A stretch of 64,000 nt of DNA, from NCBI GenBank assembly GCA_045652135.1, contig JAZRTS010000055.1:10347-74346 (forward strand). The letters are read 5' to 3'. The position numbers and the translations under genes were made by a program. The notes below the pieces were generated by a model. That model saw only the letters and a program-made list of their open reading frames with translations, was not told the origin of the DNA and made no database searches. This document shows, in pieces, positions 51,189 through 60,639 of the stretch. The DNA is from RGIG7213 sp045652135. GTDB lineage: Bacteria; Bacillota; Clostridia; Oscillospirales; CAG-272. Each line of letters starts with the position of its first letter. Position 1 is the stretch's first letter.

Positions 51189-52145
51189 ATGAATGACGTA
51201 AAGATAACTGTTATAGTCCCTTGTTACAACTGTGAAAAAACAGTTGTTGAAACGTTGGATGCACTCAACGGTTCGGCAGAGCTTATATATGAGGTCATTT
51301 GTGTCAACGACGGTTCGACCGATTCCACGTTGGATATTTTAAATAGATACACAAAAGAAACGGCTCTCAATATAAAGATAGTTGATTCTGAAAACTGCGG
51401 CGTAAGCGTTGCAAGAAACAAGGGAATAGAAGCCGCGGGCGGCGACGTGCTTTTGTTTTTGGATGCGGATGATAAATATTCACCGCTTTTCTTTCAAAAG
51501 ATACTGTCGCATTATAAAGAATACGACACGGTCTACGGATATTTCACAAGGGATGAAAGCACTCTTGAAATTGATGTCGACGGTGAATGTGCCGTAAGTA
51601 AAGATATGATCTCGGTACAGACTGAATTTATGGTCAATAAGGAACGCTGTCATACGGCGGCTTTTTCGTATAAAAAACAGATAATCGACGAATGGCACCT
51701 TCGATTTACACCGGGTGCAAGATACGGAGAGGATTGGGAATTTACAACGAAGTATCTGAGTTTGTGCCGTAACGCAATGTGCTTGAACAGACGTATATTT
51801 TTTTACCGTGATTCCGATGTGTCTGTAATAAAAAGTCCGACGTATGCACATGCTCACGCAATTGAGGCGGCTGTAAGAACGGAAGAGTTTTTAAATAAAA
51901 ACGAAAGCGCCTTTTATCCGGAATTTTCTATATACATGCGGCACAGAGCTGTTTTTTCGGTAGCGCACAATTTTTCAAAGTTCAAAAGAAAAGATCTGTT
52001 CGATAAACTGACAAAAGAATATCCTGTAAGACAGGCGATGAGTGCAATGCTCAAAAGTAAACATAACGGCATAAAAGTCAAGCTTGCATCACTTTCATGC
52101 CTTTTGTCAAAAAATCTGTTTTTCTATGTAGTGGGAAGAATGTAA
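51189..52145 (+). CDS. GT2 family glycosyltransferase
   Basis: 318 residues. ITVIVPCYNCEKTVVETLDALNG, CVNDGSTDSTLDIL, LLFLDADDKYS (DxD) and YGEDWEFTTKYL (ED motif). The frame opens at TTG 51183; ATG 51189 is taken as the start, although no strong ribosome site is visible. The stop shares one base with the next ATG. Confidence 0.88.
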   Translation: MNDVKITVIVPCYNCEKTVVETLDALNGSAELIYEVICVNDGSTDSTLDILNRYTKETALNIKIVDSENCGVSVARNKGIEAAGGDVLLFLDADDKYSPLFFQKILSHYKEYDTVYGYFTRDESTLEIDVDGECAVSKDMISVQTEFMVNKERCHTAAFSYKKQIIDEWHLRFTPGARYGEDWEFTTKYLSLCRNAMCLNRRIFFYRDSDVSVIKSPTYAHAHAIEAAVRTEEFLNKNESAFYPEFSIYMRHRAVFSVAHNFSKFKRKDLFDKLTKEYPVRQAMSAMLKSKHNGIKVKLASLSCLLSKNLFFYVVGRM

Positions 52146-53368
52146 TGCTTGATATACTGTTTATTTCGAGGCTGATACCCGAGTGTATGGACAAAGATGT
52201 CCGTGATAAAATGACGAATACTATGGATGATGCCGCAATTGCGTGGCAAAATCACATAATTTCGGGTATAGAAGAAAATACGGGTGAGCCGGTAAAGCTT
52301 CTGAATTTTCTTCCCGTCAGGTCTTATCCGAGCTACTATGCAGATATATACATCAAGCGTTCCGAGTTTTCGCATACGGACGGCGCAAAGGATATTAATC
52401 TTCCGTTTTTGAATCTGATGTTTGTCAAGCGTCTTTTTCAAGGCCGGCCGTTAAAAAAAGAAGCGAAAAAATGGGCGCGTGATAACCGTGGGAAAGTAAA
52501 GTCTGTCGTTATATATACACTGTATCCTGAATTTTTGGCAGCGGCATCTGCGGTGAAAAAGATAGATCCCGATATAAACGTAACGGCAATTGTGCTTGAC
52601 TTGCCGCAATACTCCATTCTCACAAACAATATGGGGCTGCTCAACAGACTGTATCTTAAATGGAGCAAGAAAAAAGCGGACAAGCTGATAAAAAACGTGG
52701 ATTCATTTGTTTTTCTGACGGAGTCTATGCGTTATCCCCTCGGTGTTGAAAATAAACCGTACGGTATCATTGAAGGTATTTGCTCTGAAGAATTCGGTGA
52801 TGATGCGCCCGCAAAAAAAGAAAATACCGTTATGTACGCAGGAACACTTCACGAAAGATTCGGTGTCATGAAGCTCGTCAGGGCATTTGAAAAGATAGAA
52901 TCTTACGATATGACGCTTGTAATATGCGGATACGGTGATTCGGAAGATGCTGTAAAAGAAGCCGCAGAACGTGATGGGCGTATTGTTTTTGCAGGACAGC
53001 TCAAACGTGATGATGTAATAAAGCTTATGCTGAATGCCTCGGTGATTGTCAATCCCCGAGGAAATAAAGAGGAGTTTACAAAGTACAGCTTCCCCTCAAA
53101 AAATCTCGAAGCACTTTCGTCGGGTGTTCCGTTTATCGGATATAAGCTCGACGGTATCCCCGATGAATACGATGAGTTTATTAATTATCCCGCAGATGAT
53201 TCTGATGATGCTTTAGCAAAATGCATTTTTGATGTATGCCGTGACGAAAACGGAGTATACACTCAAAAAGCAAGGCTTGCCAAAGATTGGGTGCGCAAAA
53301 ATAAAAACAGCCGTATTCAGGCTGAAAAACTTTTAAATTTGATTTTGGAGAGTAATAGTGAACAGTAA
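52145..53368 (+). CDS. GT4-type (GT-B) glycosyltransferase
   Basis: 407 residues. The N-terminal Rossmann half shows VVIYTLYPEFLAAASAVKKI. The C-terminal half shows TVMYAGTLHERFGVMKLVRAFEKI, GYGDSEDAVKEAAE, IVFAGQLKRDDVIKLMLNASVIVNPRG and YSFPSKNLEALSSGVPFIGY with the EX7E-like end. GGGAAG precedes the ATG. The sugar donor is unknown. Confidence 0.92.
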   Translation: MLDILFISRLIPECMDKDVRDKMTNTMDDAAIAWQNHIISGIEENTGEPVKLLNFLPVRSYPSYYADIYIKRSEFSHTDGAKDINLPFLNLMFVKRLFQGRPLKKEAKKWARDNRGKVKSVVIYTLYPEFLAAASAVKKIDPDINVTAIVLDLPQYSILTNNMGLLNRLYLKWSKKKADKLIKNVDSFVFLTESMRYPLGVENKPYGIIEGICSEEFGDDAPAKKENTVMYAGTLHERFGVMKLVRAFEKIESYDMTLVICGYGDSEDAVKEAAERDGRIVFAGQLKRDDVIKLMLNASVIVNPRGNKEEFTKYSFPSKNLEALSSGVPFIGYKLDGIPDEYDEFINYPADDSDDALAKCIFDVCRDENGVYTQKARLAKDWVRKNKNSRIQAEKLLNLILESNSEQ

Positions 53369-54626
53369 TTCAAGACATATTAACCTGGAAAAAATTTTTC
53401 CTGTGTTTATTGTACTACTTATGCTATTCTGTTCCCACGACACGCTGTTGTTCGGAACGAATGAAAACGAAACATTTATAACTATACGTAAGATAGTTCC
53501 GTTTGTGATCGTAGCTATGACCTTCCCGTATGTTTTCTTCAACCGATTTGTAGATACGTGGAAAACATTTGGAATGATATTGCTTTTTGTTATCCCGTTT
53601 TTTTCTTGTATCGTAAATAATGAGCCTTACGATAACTATATATACCGCGGAGTTATTATTATTTCTGCTGCATTTTTTGCGCTTGTTTTCGATTTGAAAA
53701 GATTTTTTGAAATATACAATAAGATAATGAAGTTTCTGACAGTATGGTCATGTTCTGTGTGGCTTATATCCGTACTGTTACCGAGCTTTATCAAAATGTT
53801 CCCGCTTATAAGTAATTACGAGTCCCGTGACTATTACTTTGTAATTTTTTCAAACGTAAGTTATTTCGAAAATATTTCAAGAAACCTCGGTATATTCCGT
53901 GAACCCGGAGTGTATATTATATTTCTCGTCATCGCAATTATCGGAGAAATGCTTGTACTTGAGAACAAACGCAAAAGAATTAACATAATGCTGTATTGTT
54001 TGGGGATGTTCACAACGCTTTCAACTGCAGGTTATATTTTGCTGTTCGTTTTGGCGGCGTATTACCTTTTAATATATCACGATTCTATAAAGGAATCGGT
54101 CATTATTCTTATTGCTATTATGCTCGGATTTTTGGTTGCGTATCAATTTGGTATGCTTGATATGGTTTTTGAAAAGTTTTCTGACGGTACTAACACGTAC
54201 GGATCGTGGTTTTCACGTATGTCATCAATAACCAAGAATGTTGAAATTACGTTAGCGAATCCGGTGTTCGGCATAGGAAGATATGCTCTTTATGATCTCA
54301 CTCTTGCCGTTGACGGTGTTTATACAGCCGATGCGAACACAAACACAATACTCATAGGAAGTGCGGCATACGGCGTGGCTTTCGGTATTATAACTCTGTT
54401 TTCGTGCTTGCGTTTTTCGTATTATATATGCAAAAAGAGAATTTTCTCAACGATAGTAATCTTTCTCATTCTTATTGCGGCGCTGTCGAACGAAGATATG
54501 GGACAGAATTATCTGTATTATTTGATAGTTTTCTTTGGTCTGTTCGCTTCTTTTGAAGATTTAGAAGAGAAGAGTAAAACTGAAAATGTAATGGGTGGTG
54601 CTTATGCCGAAAATAGTCTCGCTTAA
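53358..54626 (+). CDS. Wzy-like polysaccharide polymerase
   Basis: 422 residues with about 10-11 membrane segments and a long extracytoplasmic loop (about residues 145-190, SRDYYFVIFSNVSYFENISRNLGIFREPG). FREPG and the late NPVFGIGRYALYD are O-antigen ligase/polymerase features. It begins with GTG at 53358, placed by GGAGAG, overlapping the previous gene by 11 nt. Its place among transferases and before a flippase supports a Wzy role. Confidence 0.82.
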   Translation: MNSNSRHINLEKIFPVFIVLLMLFCSHDTLLFGTNENETFITIRKIVPFVIVAMTFPYVFFNRFVDTWKTFGMILLFVIPFFSCIVNNEPYDNYIYRGVIIISAAFFALVFDLKRFFEIYNKIMKFLTVWSCSVWLISVLLPSFIKMFPLISNYESRDYYFVIFSNVSYFENISRNLGIFREPGVYIIFLVIAIIGEMLVLENKRKRINIMLYCLGMFTTLSTAGYILLFVLAAYYLLIYHDSIKESVIILIAIMLGFLVAYQFGMLDMVFEKFSDGTNTYGSWFSRMSSITKNVEITLANPVFGIGRYALYDLTLAVDGVYTADANTNTILIGSAAYGVAFGIITLFSCLRFSYYICKKRIFSTIVIFLILIAALSNEDMGQNYLYYLIVFFGLFASFEDLEEKSKTENVMGGAYAENSLA

Positions 54627-55797
54627 TCTCGGTAATTTCGGAAGTACCGGACGTATTGCAAAAGGCATCGTTGAGATTTCAAGAAAAGAAGGGTATGATA
54701 CGTATTTTGCATATCCCGATAATCTTTTTAACGTGCCTGCGCAAAGCGGTGATATAAGGATCTCATCTGACATCGTGCGAAGAATAAATGAAAGAGCATC
54801 CTATTACACCGGTTATATAGGATGCTTTTCGTTTTTTACAACGTGGCGTCTTATAAAAAAGATGAAAAAGATAAAGCCTGATATACTCCATCTTCACAAT
54901 ATACACAATTCTTATGTAAACCATTCAATGCTGTTTCGGTATATAAAAAAGCACAATATAAGAACGGTGTGGACACTTCACGATTGCTGGGCTTTTACGG
55001 GGCAGTGCCCGTATTTTACACTTGAAGGGTGTGAAAAATGGAAGGACGGCTGCTGCGCTTGTTCATTGTATAAGCAATATCCCGCCGCTTGCTATGACAA
55101 TACAGAAAAAATGTGGAAGCTTAAAAAGAAATGGTTCACGGGTGTTACAAATATGACGCTTGTGACACCGTCTTTGTGGCTGTCAGCGCTTGTGAAGCAG
55201 TCGTTTTTAAAGGAATATCCCGTCCGTGTTATCAACAACGGAATAGACCTTTCCGCGTTTAAGCCGACAGAAAGCGATTTTCGTAAAAAATACGGTCTGG
55301 AAGACAAGTTCGTTATACTTGGCATAGCATTTGATTGGGGCATAAGAAAAGGTTTTGATGTGTTTTTGAAGCTTGCAAGTATGCTCGGTGATGAATTTGC
55401 AATAGTTCTTGTGGGAACTACAGACGAGATAGATAAGCAGTTACCTGACAATATCGTATCTATTCACAGAACGGCGGATCAAAAAGAGCTTGCGGAAATA
55501 TATACCGCGTGCGATGTGTTTGTTAATCCCACGAGGGAAGATAATTTTCCGACGGTAAACATCGAATCTCTTGCCTGTGGAACGCCTGTCATTACGTTCA
55601 ATACGGGCGGAAGCGTTGAAATACCCGATGAAACGTGCGGCGCTGTCGTTGAATGTGAAGACGTGGACGGATTGCTTAACAAAATACACGAATTCAAGGC
55701 TGAACCTAAATCTGAAGAAAATTGCCTTTTAAGGGCACAAATATTTGATAAAAATCTGAATTATGAAAAATATATCGCATTATATAAGGAATTATAA
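54604..55797 (+). CDS. GT4-type (GT-B) glycosyltransferase
   Basis: 397 residues. NLGNFGSTGRIAKGIVEI, DILHLHNIHNSYVNH, TLHDCWAFTGQCPYF and CEKWKDGCCACSLYKQYP (a cysteine-rich loop usual in this subgroup), then NGIDLSAFKP, VGTTDEIDKQLP, CDVFVNPTREDNFPTVNIESLACGTPVITF. Comparable proteins add N-acetyl-fucosamine or other amino sugars, but the donor is not proven. ATG 54604 follows GGTGG and overlaps the polymerase gene by 23 nt. Confidence 0.92.
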   Translation: MPKIVSLNLGNFGSTGRIAKGIVEISRKEGYDTYFAYPDNLFNVPAQSGDIRISSDIVRRINERASYYTGYIGCFSFFTTWRLIKKMKKIKPDILHLHNIHNSYVNHSMLFRYIKKHNIRTVWTLHDCWAFTGQCPYFTLEGCEKWKDGCCACSLYKQYPAACYDNTEKMWKLKKKWFTGVTNMTLVTPSLWLSALVKQSFLKEYPVRVINNGIDLSAFKPTESDFRKKYGLEDKFVILGIAFDWGIRKGFDVFLKLASMLGDEFAIVLVGTTDEIDKQLPDNIVSIHRTADQKELAEIYTACDVFVNPTREDNFPTVNIESLACGTPVITFNTGGSVEIPDETCGAVVECEDVDGLLNKIHEFKAEPKSEENCLLRAQIFDKNLNYEKYIALYKEL

Positions 55798-55819
55798 ATT
55801 TACAAAGGAGATATGGTGA

Positions 55820-57130
55820 ATGGGCAATAACCGATTTTTACAAAACGCCTCTTGGCTGATGATCGGCCAGGTGTTACGACTTATTTTGTCATTCTTTGTC
55901 GGTATAATAACCGCCCGTTTCCTCGGAACTACAAATCTTGGCACGATAGATTACGTTGCATCCTATATTGCTTTTTTTACAGCATTGATAGGCTTCGGAC
56001 TTAACGGTATTGTCGTTCACGAATTTGTAAATCACAGCGATTCGGAAGGAAAGATACTCGGTACGGCTATCTTTATGCGATTCGTCGTGGGACTTATATC
56101 TGTTCCGGCTTTTCTTGTAATCGTTTTTGCTGTAGACGGATATGATAAAACTATAATGACCGTTGCGCTTATGCAGTCATTACAGCTTCCGTTTCTCTGC
56201 TTTGATACCATAAATTATTGGTATCAATATAAATCAAAATCAAAATATGTAGTTGTGATACAGACTGTTGCATATATTGCAAGCGCTTTGTACAAGATCT
56301 TTTTGCTGATCATGGAAAAAAGCGTTGGTTGGTTTGCTCTTGCTGTATCAATAGACTATATTTTGCTTGGCTTGCTTTATATGTTCATTTATAATAAGCA
56401 TAGGGAACAAAAGCTCGGGCTTTCACTTGAAATTGCAAAAAGAATTCTGAAAAACTGTGTTCCGTTCGTACTTTCGGAACTTATGGTCGTTGTATCCTTG
56501 CAAAGTGACCGAATACTGATAAAGCATCTGCTTGATAATACAACGGACAATGTAGGACTGTATGCCTCAGCGATGACAATATGTACAATGGTATCGTTTG
56601 TTCCGCTTGCTATTCTGGATTCGGCGCGTCCGTTTATTGCACGTGCAAAAGCAGAGGATGAACAGTTGTATCAGGTTCGATTTTCTCAGCTTCTCTGTAC
56701 GCTTATATGGATATTGTTTGCGTATTCCGCATTTGTAAGCATCTTTGCAAAGCTTATTGTCTACATAATGTACGGAACAGAGTTTATGAGTGCTGTTAAT
56801 TGCTTGAGAATAGCTGTCTGGTATAGTGCTTTTTCATATCTCGGTGGTGCGCTCAGCTTCTGGTTTGTGTGTGAAAAGAAGAAAGGATACGTATTCCTTT
56901 TCTCGGTTCTCGGTGCTGTGTTCAGTGTTGCACTCAATTTTATATTCATTCCATTGTGGGGAATAAACGGTGCGGCATTTACCATGGTTATGACACAGAT
57001 ATTCAAAAATGTTGTCCTTCCGTTATTGTTCAAGGAAACGAGAGGATTTACAAAATGCACGATAAACGGAATTTTGTTTAAGCACGTTGCATTGAAAGAT
57101 ATTCTCGGATTGTTTTCGAAAAAGAAATAA
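55820..57130 (+). CDS. Wzx-like polysaccharide flippase
   Basis: 436 residues with about 12 membrane segments. ASWLMIGQVLRLILSFFVGIITARFLG at the start and the repeated hydrophobic halves match the RfbX/Wzx MATE-like flippase superfamily. It moves the undecaprenyl-linked repeat unit across the membrane. GGAG precedes the ATG. A 45-nt gap to the CapE-like gene has no terminator. Confidence 0.92.
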   Translation: MGNNRFLQNASWLMIGQVLRLILSFFVGIITARFLGTTNLGTIDYVASYIAFFTALIGFGLNGIVVHEFVNHSDSEGKILGTAIFMRFVVGLISVPAFLVIVFAVDGYDKTIMTVALMQSLQLPFLCFDTINYWYQYKSKSKYVVVIQTVAYIASALYKIFLLIMEKSVGWFALAVSIDYILLGLLYMFIYNKHREQKLGLSLEIAKRILKNCVPFVLSELMVVVSLQSDRILIKHLLDNTTDNVGLYASAMTICTMVSFVPLAILDSARPFIARAKAEDEQLYQVRFSQLLCTLIWILFAYSAFVSIFAKLIVYIMYGTEFMSAVNCLRIAVWYSAFSYLGGALSFWFVCEKKKGYVFLFSVLGAVFSVALNFIFIPLWGINGAAFTMVMTQIFKNVVLPLLFKETRGFTKCTINGILFKHVALKDILGLFSKKK

Positions 57131-57175
57131 GCAGTATTTATAGAAGAATAATTTATATATAGGCAGGAAATATTA

Positions 57176-58225
57176 ATGAGTGATTTTACAGGAAAAACAT
57201 TACTTATCACGGGTGGAACAGGGTCATTCGGAAACGCTGTTCTTAACCGTTTTCTGAAAACGGATATCAAGGAGATACGCATTTTTTCACGTGATGAAAA
57301 AAAACAGGATGATATGCGTCATGAATTTCAGGCTTCTATGCCCGAAATCGCAGAAAAAATAAAGTTTTATATAGGCGACGTAAGAGACCTGCAAAGCATC
57401 AAAAACGCAATGTACGGCGTTGACTATGTGTTCCACGCGGCAGCACTGAAGCAGGTTCCTTCATGCGAATTTTTCCCGGTTGAAGCCGTAAAGACGAACG
57501 TTCTCGGAACGGACAATGTGCTCAGCGCGGCAATTGAAGCGGGTGTGAAGTCCGTAATTTGTCTTTCGACAGATAAGGCGGCATATCCTGTAAATGCAAT
57601 GGGAACAAGTAAAGCGATGATGGAAAAGGTCGTCGTTGCAAAATCGCGTACAGTTTCTTCGGATAAGATGAAGATCTGTTGCACAAGATACGGAAACGTT
57701 ATGTGTAGCAGAGGCTCGGTAATACCTTTGTGGATAGAACAGATAAAGGCAGGCAAGCCCATAACCATAACAGAACCGTCGATGACGCGTTTTATAATGT
57801 CACTTGACGAGGCAGTTGACCTTGTACTTTTCGCTTTCAACAACGGTGAAAACGGTGATATTTTTGTGCAGAAAGCTCCTGCATGTACGATAGAGGTGCT
57901 TGCTGAAGCGGTTAAAGACCTGTTTGCTCCCGAAACGGAGATAAAGGTCATCGGTATAAGACACGGTGAAAAAATGTACGAAACGCTGCTTACGAACGAG
58001 GAATGTGCGCACGCGATAGACCTCGGTGATTTCTACCGAGTTCCTGCAGATAAGCGTACACTTAATTACGACAAATATATAAACAGCGGAAATGCCGACA
58101 GAAAACATCTGACGGAGTTCAACTCAAACAATACGGACTTGCTCGACAAGGAGCAGGTGAAAGAAAAACTTCTCGCACTTTCCTATATCAGAGAGGAATT
58201 GGCAAAGAGAAAGGAAAATAAATGA
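57176..58225 (+). CDS. capE: UDP-GlcNAc 4,6-dehydratase/5-epimerase, CapE type
   Basis: 349 residues, extended SDR fold. LITGGTGSFGNAVLNRFL (NAD-binding), SRDEKKQDDMRHEF, LSTDKAAYPVNAMGTSKAMMEKV and GTRYGNVMCSRGSVIPLW-like segments match CapE/FnlA. It converts UDP-GlcNAc to a UDP-4-keto-6-deoxy-L-hexose intermediate, the first step toward UDP-N-acetyl-L-fucosamine. The 3' end overlaps the next gene by 4 nt. Confidence 0.92.
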   Translation: MSDFTGKTLLITGGTGSFGNAVLNRFLKTDIKEIRIFSRDEKKQDDMRHEFQASMPEIAEKIKFYIGDVRDLQSIKNAMYGVDYVFHAAALKQVPSCEFFPVEAVKTNVLGTDNVLSAAIEAGVKSVICLSTDKAAYPVNAMGTSKAMMEKVVVAKSRTVSSDKMKICCTRYGNVMCSRGSVIPLWIEQIKAGKPITITEPSMTRFIMSLDEAVDLVLFAFNNGENGDIFVQKAPACTIEVLAEAVKDLFAPETEIKVIGIRHGEKMYETLLTNEECAHAIDLGDFYRVPADKRTLNYDKYINSGNADRKHLTEFNSNNTDLLDKEQVKEKLLALSYIREELAKRKENK

Positions 58226-59424
58226 ACGTACAGTATGAGGGTATACTGAAGCTTGTCAAGTCTGCTCTCGTGAATGAATGCTGTATGCCTGACGAAGGCT
58301 TCGTCCTTGCAGATGCTTTGGAAAACGTGAAGCTGCATCATTTGACGAGCCTTGTGTATAACGGCGCTCTTATCTGCGGATACGATGACAAATCACCTGA
58401 AATGACAAAGCTTATGTCGTGGTACATAAAGCGGCTTATTCAAAGCGAAAATCAGATGTATGAGGTTTCGTGTATACTTGATGCATTTGAAAAAGACGGC
58501 ATTGACTGTATGCCGCTTAAAGGAACGCTTCTCAAAGAGCTGTATCCGAAGCAGGATATGCGTGAAATGAGTGATTCGGATATACTTGTAAAGGAATCTC
58601 AATATACGGATATCAAACGTGTGATGGATAGCTTCGGGTTTGATTTTTCGGAAGAAAGCGACCATGAGTATATCTTCAAAAAGGGAACTGTAAGTATAGA
58701 ATTTCACAAAAGGCTCGTCCCTTCATATAACAAAGATCTGTACGCTTATTATGAAAACGTATGGCAGTTGGCTCATAAGAGAAAAGATAAAGAACATATC
58801 TATGAAATGTCCGCTGAAGATAACTATATTTACAATTTTGCTCATATGGCAAAACACTATCGTGACGGCGGTGTGGGGATAAAGCATTTTACAGATCTTT
58901 GGCTTGTCAGAAAAAAAACGAAGCTGCTCGATGAAGACTACATAATAAATGAATTTAAAAAGATGGGACTTGATGGTTTTTACACAAACGTTCTTCGGGT
59001 TATCGGTACTTGGTTTGACGGCGAAAGCGGTGATGAAAAGACTGATTATATAACGGAAAACGTGTTTTCCGGCGGCGCGTACGGTTCGTGGCAAAAGTCA
59101 CAGATCGCACTTCAGACGCTAACTGATGAAAACAGCTCTTTGTCAAAGGACAGTTATTTCTCGCGTTTATGGGCAAAGCTGTTTCCGGATTATAAAAGTA
59201 TGTGCTATTCATACCCTGTGCTTGAAAAGTATCCGTTGCTTCTTCCGATTATTTGGGTAAGACGGGCATTTTCATTTATTTTCTTTCCGTCGAAAAGAAA
59301 ACAGATGAAGGAAACAATGGAACTTATTTCCCCTAAAACGATAAACTCATATGAAATGTCGCTTAAATACGTTGGACTTGATCTTGATGCGCGAAATAAA
59401 ATAAAAAACGGTGATTTAAAATGA
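58222..59424 (+). CDS. Uncharacterised nucleotidyltransferase-fold protein (NTP_transf_5)
   Basis: 400 residues. KDGIDCMPLKGTLLKELYPKQDMREMSDSDILVKE (about residues 92-126) carries the GxxLxxxxY...SDSDILV pattern of the NTP_transf_5 group. A helical half with HMAKHYRDGGVGIKHFTDLWLV follows. No function is known to me. It lies between capE and capF, with 4-nt overlaps on both sides, which ties it firmly to the fucosamine pathway in expression. Confidence 0.82.
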   Translation: MNVQYEGILKLVKSALVNECCMPDEGFVLADALENVKLHHLTSLVYNGALICGYDDKSPEMTKLMSWYIKRLIQSENQMYEVSCILDAFEKDGIDCMPLKGTLLKELYPKQDMREMSDSDILVKESQYTDIKRVMDSFGFDFSEESDHEYIFKKGTVSIEFHKRLVPSYNKDLYAYYENVWQLAHKRKDKEHIYEMSAEDNYIYNFAHMAKHYRDGGVGIKHFTDLWLVRKKTKLLDEDYIINEFKKMGLDGFYTNVLRVIGTWFDGESGDEKTDYITENVFSGGAYGSWQKSQIALQTLTDENSSLSKDSYFSRLWAKLFPDYKSMCYSYPVLEKYPLLLPIIWVRRAFSFIFFPSKRKQMKETMELISPKTINSYEMSLKYVGLDLDARNKIKNGDLK

Positions 59425-60638
59425 AAATACTTGTAACGGGCTCCGACGGTTTTGTCGGAAAAAATCTTGTATGTGCTTTACGCAACATAAAAGACGGAAA
59501 AGACAGAACACATCCGGATTTAAAGATCGATGAGATATTCGGATACGATATTTCTTCAAGTAAAGAAGAACTTAATGAATACTGTAAAAATGCGGATTTT
59601 GTTTTCCATTTTGCAGGTGTGAACAGACCGCAGAATACCGATGAATTTATGGCAGGCAACTGCAAGTTTGCAGAGGCGGTGCTCGATAACCTCGCTGAAT
59701 ACGGTAATAAATGTCCGATAGTCTACGCAAGCTCGATTCAAGCAACTCTTGTCGGCAGATACGCAGACGGAGAATATGGAAAAAGTAAAAAAGCAGGCGA
59801 GGATCTCTTGTTTTCGTATTCAGAAAAGACGAATTCGCCCGTGTATGTTTACAGATTTCCCAACCTGTTCGGAAAGTGGTGCCGTCCAAATTACAATTCT
59901 GCCGTTGCAACTTTTTGCTATAACACCGCAAATGATCTGCCGATAACGGTGAACGACAGACAAACGGTGCTTGAGCTTTTGTATGTTGACGACCTCGTTG
60001 CGGCAATGATTGCCACTCTTGAAGGTAAGGTTGAAAGGTGTGAATTTGACGGTATAAACACCGTTTTTACACCGAGAGGTAAATTTTGCACAGTGCCGTG
60101 CTCGCACAAGGTCACACTCGGTGAAATTGCTGATCTGCTTGAAAAGTTTAAGTTGCAATCTACAACACTTGTAATGCCGGAAATTCCCGACGGAAGTTTT
60201 GAAAAAAAGCTTTATTCAACGTACCTTTCATATCTTCCGAAAGAAAAAGTAAGCTTTCCGCTGAAAATGAACACGGATGCAAGGGGAAGCTTTACTGAAC
60301 TTTTAAAGACTGAAAAATGCGGACAGTTCAGTGTTAATATATCAAATCCCGGCATAACAAAGGGAGAGCATTGGCATAATACGAAATGGGAATTTTTCAT
60401 CGTTGTTTCAGGTCACGGTCTGATAAGACAAAGACGTGTAGGTGATGGTGAGATACTTGATTTTGAGGTCAGCGGCGATAAGATCGAGGCAATACACATG
60501 CTCCCCGGTTATACACATAACATCATAAATCTTTCGCAGACGGAGCCCCTTATAACTCTTATGTGGGCAAACGAGCAATTCGATCCAATGAAACCGGATA
60601 CGTTTTTTGAACTTGTAGACAATACGGAGGAGAAGTAA
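59421..60638 (+). CDS. capF: CapF-type bifunctional reductase/cupin
   Basis: 405 residues. An N-terminal SDR domain (KILVTGSDGFVGKNL, DFVFHFAGVNRPQ, YRFPNLFGKW) is fused to a C-terminal cupin (SNPGITKGEHWHNTKWEFFIVVSGHGLIRQ, metal His residues, about residues 310-345). This fusion is characteristic of CapF/FnlB, which epimerises and reduces the CapE product with NADPH to UDP-2-acetamido-2,6-dideoxy-L-talose. Confidence 0.94.
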   Translation: MKILVTGSDGFVGKNLVCALRNIKDGKDRTHPDLKIDEIFGYDISSSKEELNEYCKNADFVFHFAGVNRPQNTDEFMAGNCKFAEAVLDNLAEYGNKCPIVYASSIQATLVGRYADGEYGKSKKAGEDLLFSYSEKTNSPVYVYRFPNLFGKWCRPNYNSAVATFCYNTANDLPITVNDRQTVLELLYVDDLVAAMIATLEGKVERCEFDGINTVFTPRGKFCTVPCSHKVTLGEIADLLEKFKLQSTTLVMPEIPDGSFEKKLYSTYLSYLPKEKVSFPLKMNTDARGSFTELLKTEKCGQFSVNISNPGITKGEHWHNTKWEFFIVVSGHGLIRQRRVGDGEILDFEVSGDKIEAIHMLPGYTHNIINLSQTEPLITLMWANEQFDPMKPDTFFELVDNTEEK

Positions 60639-60639
60639 T

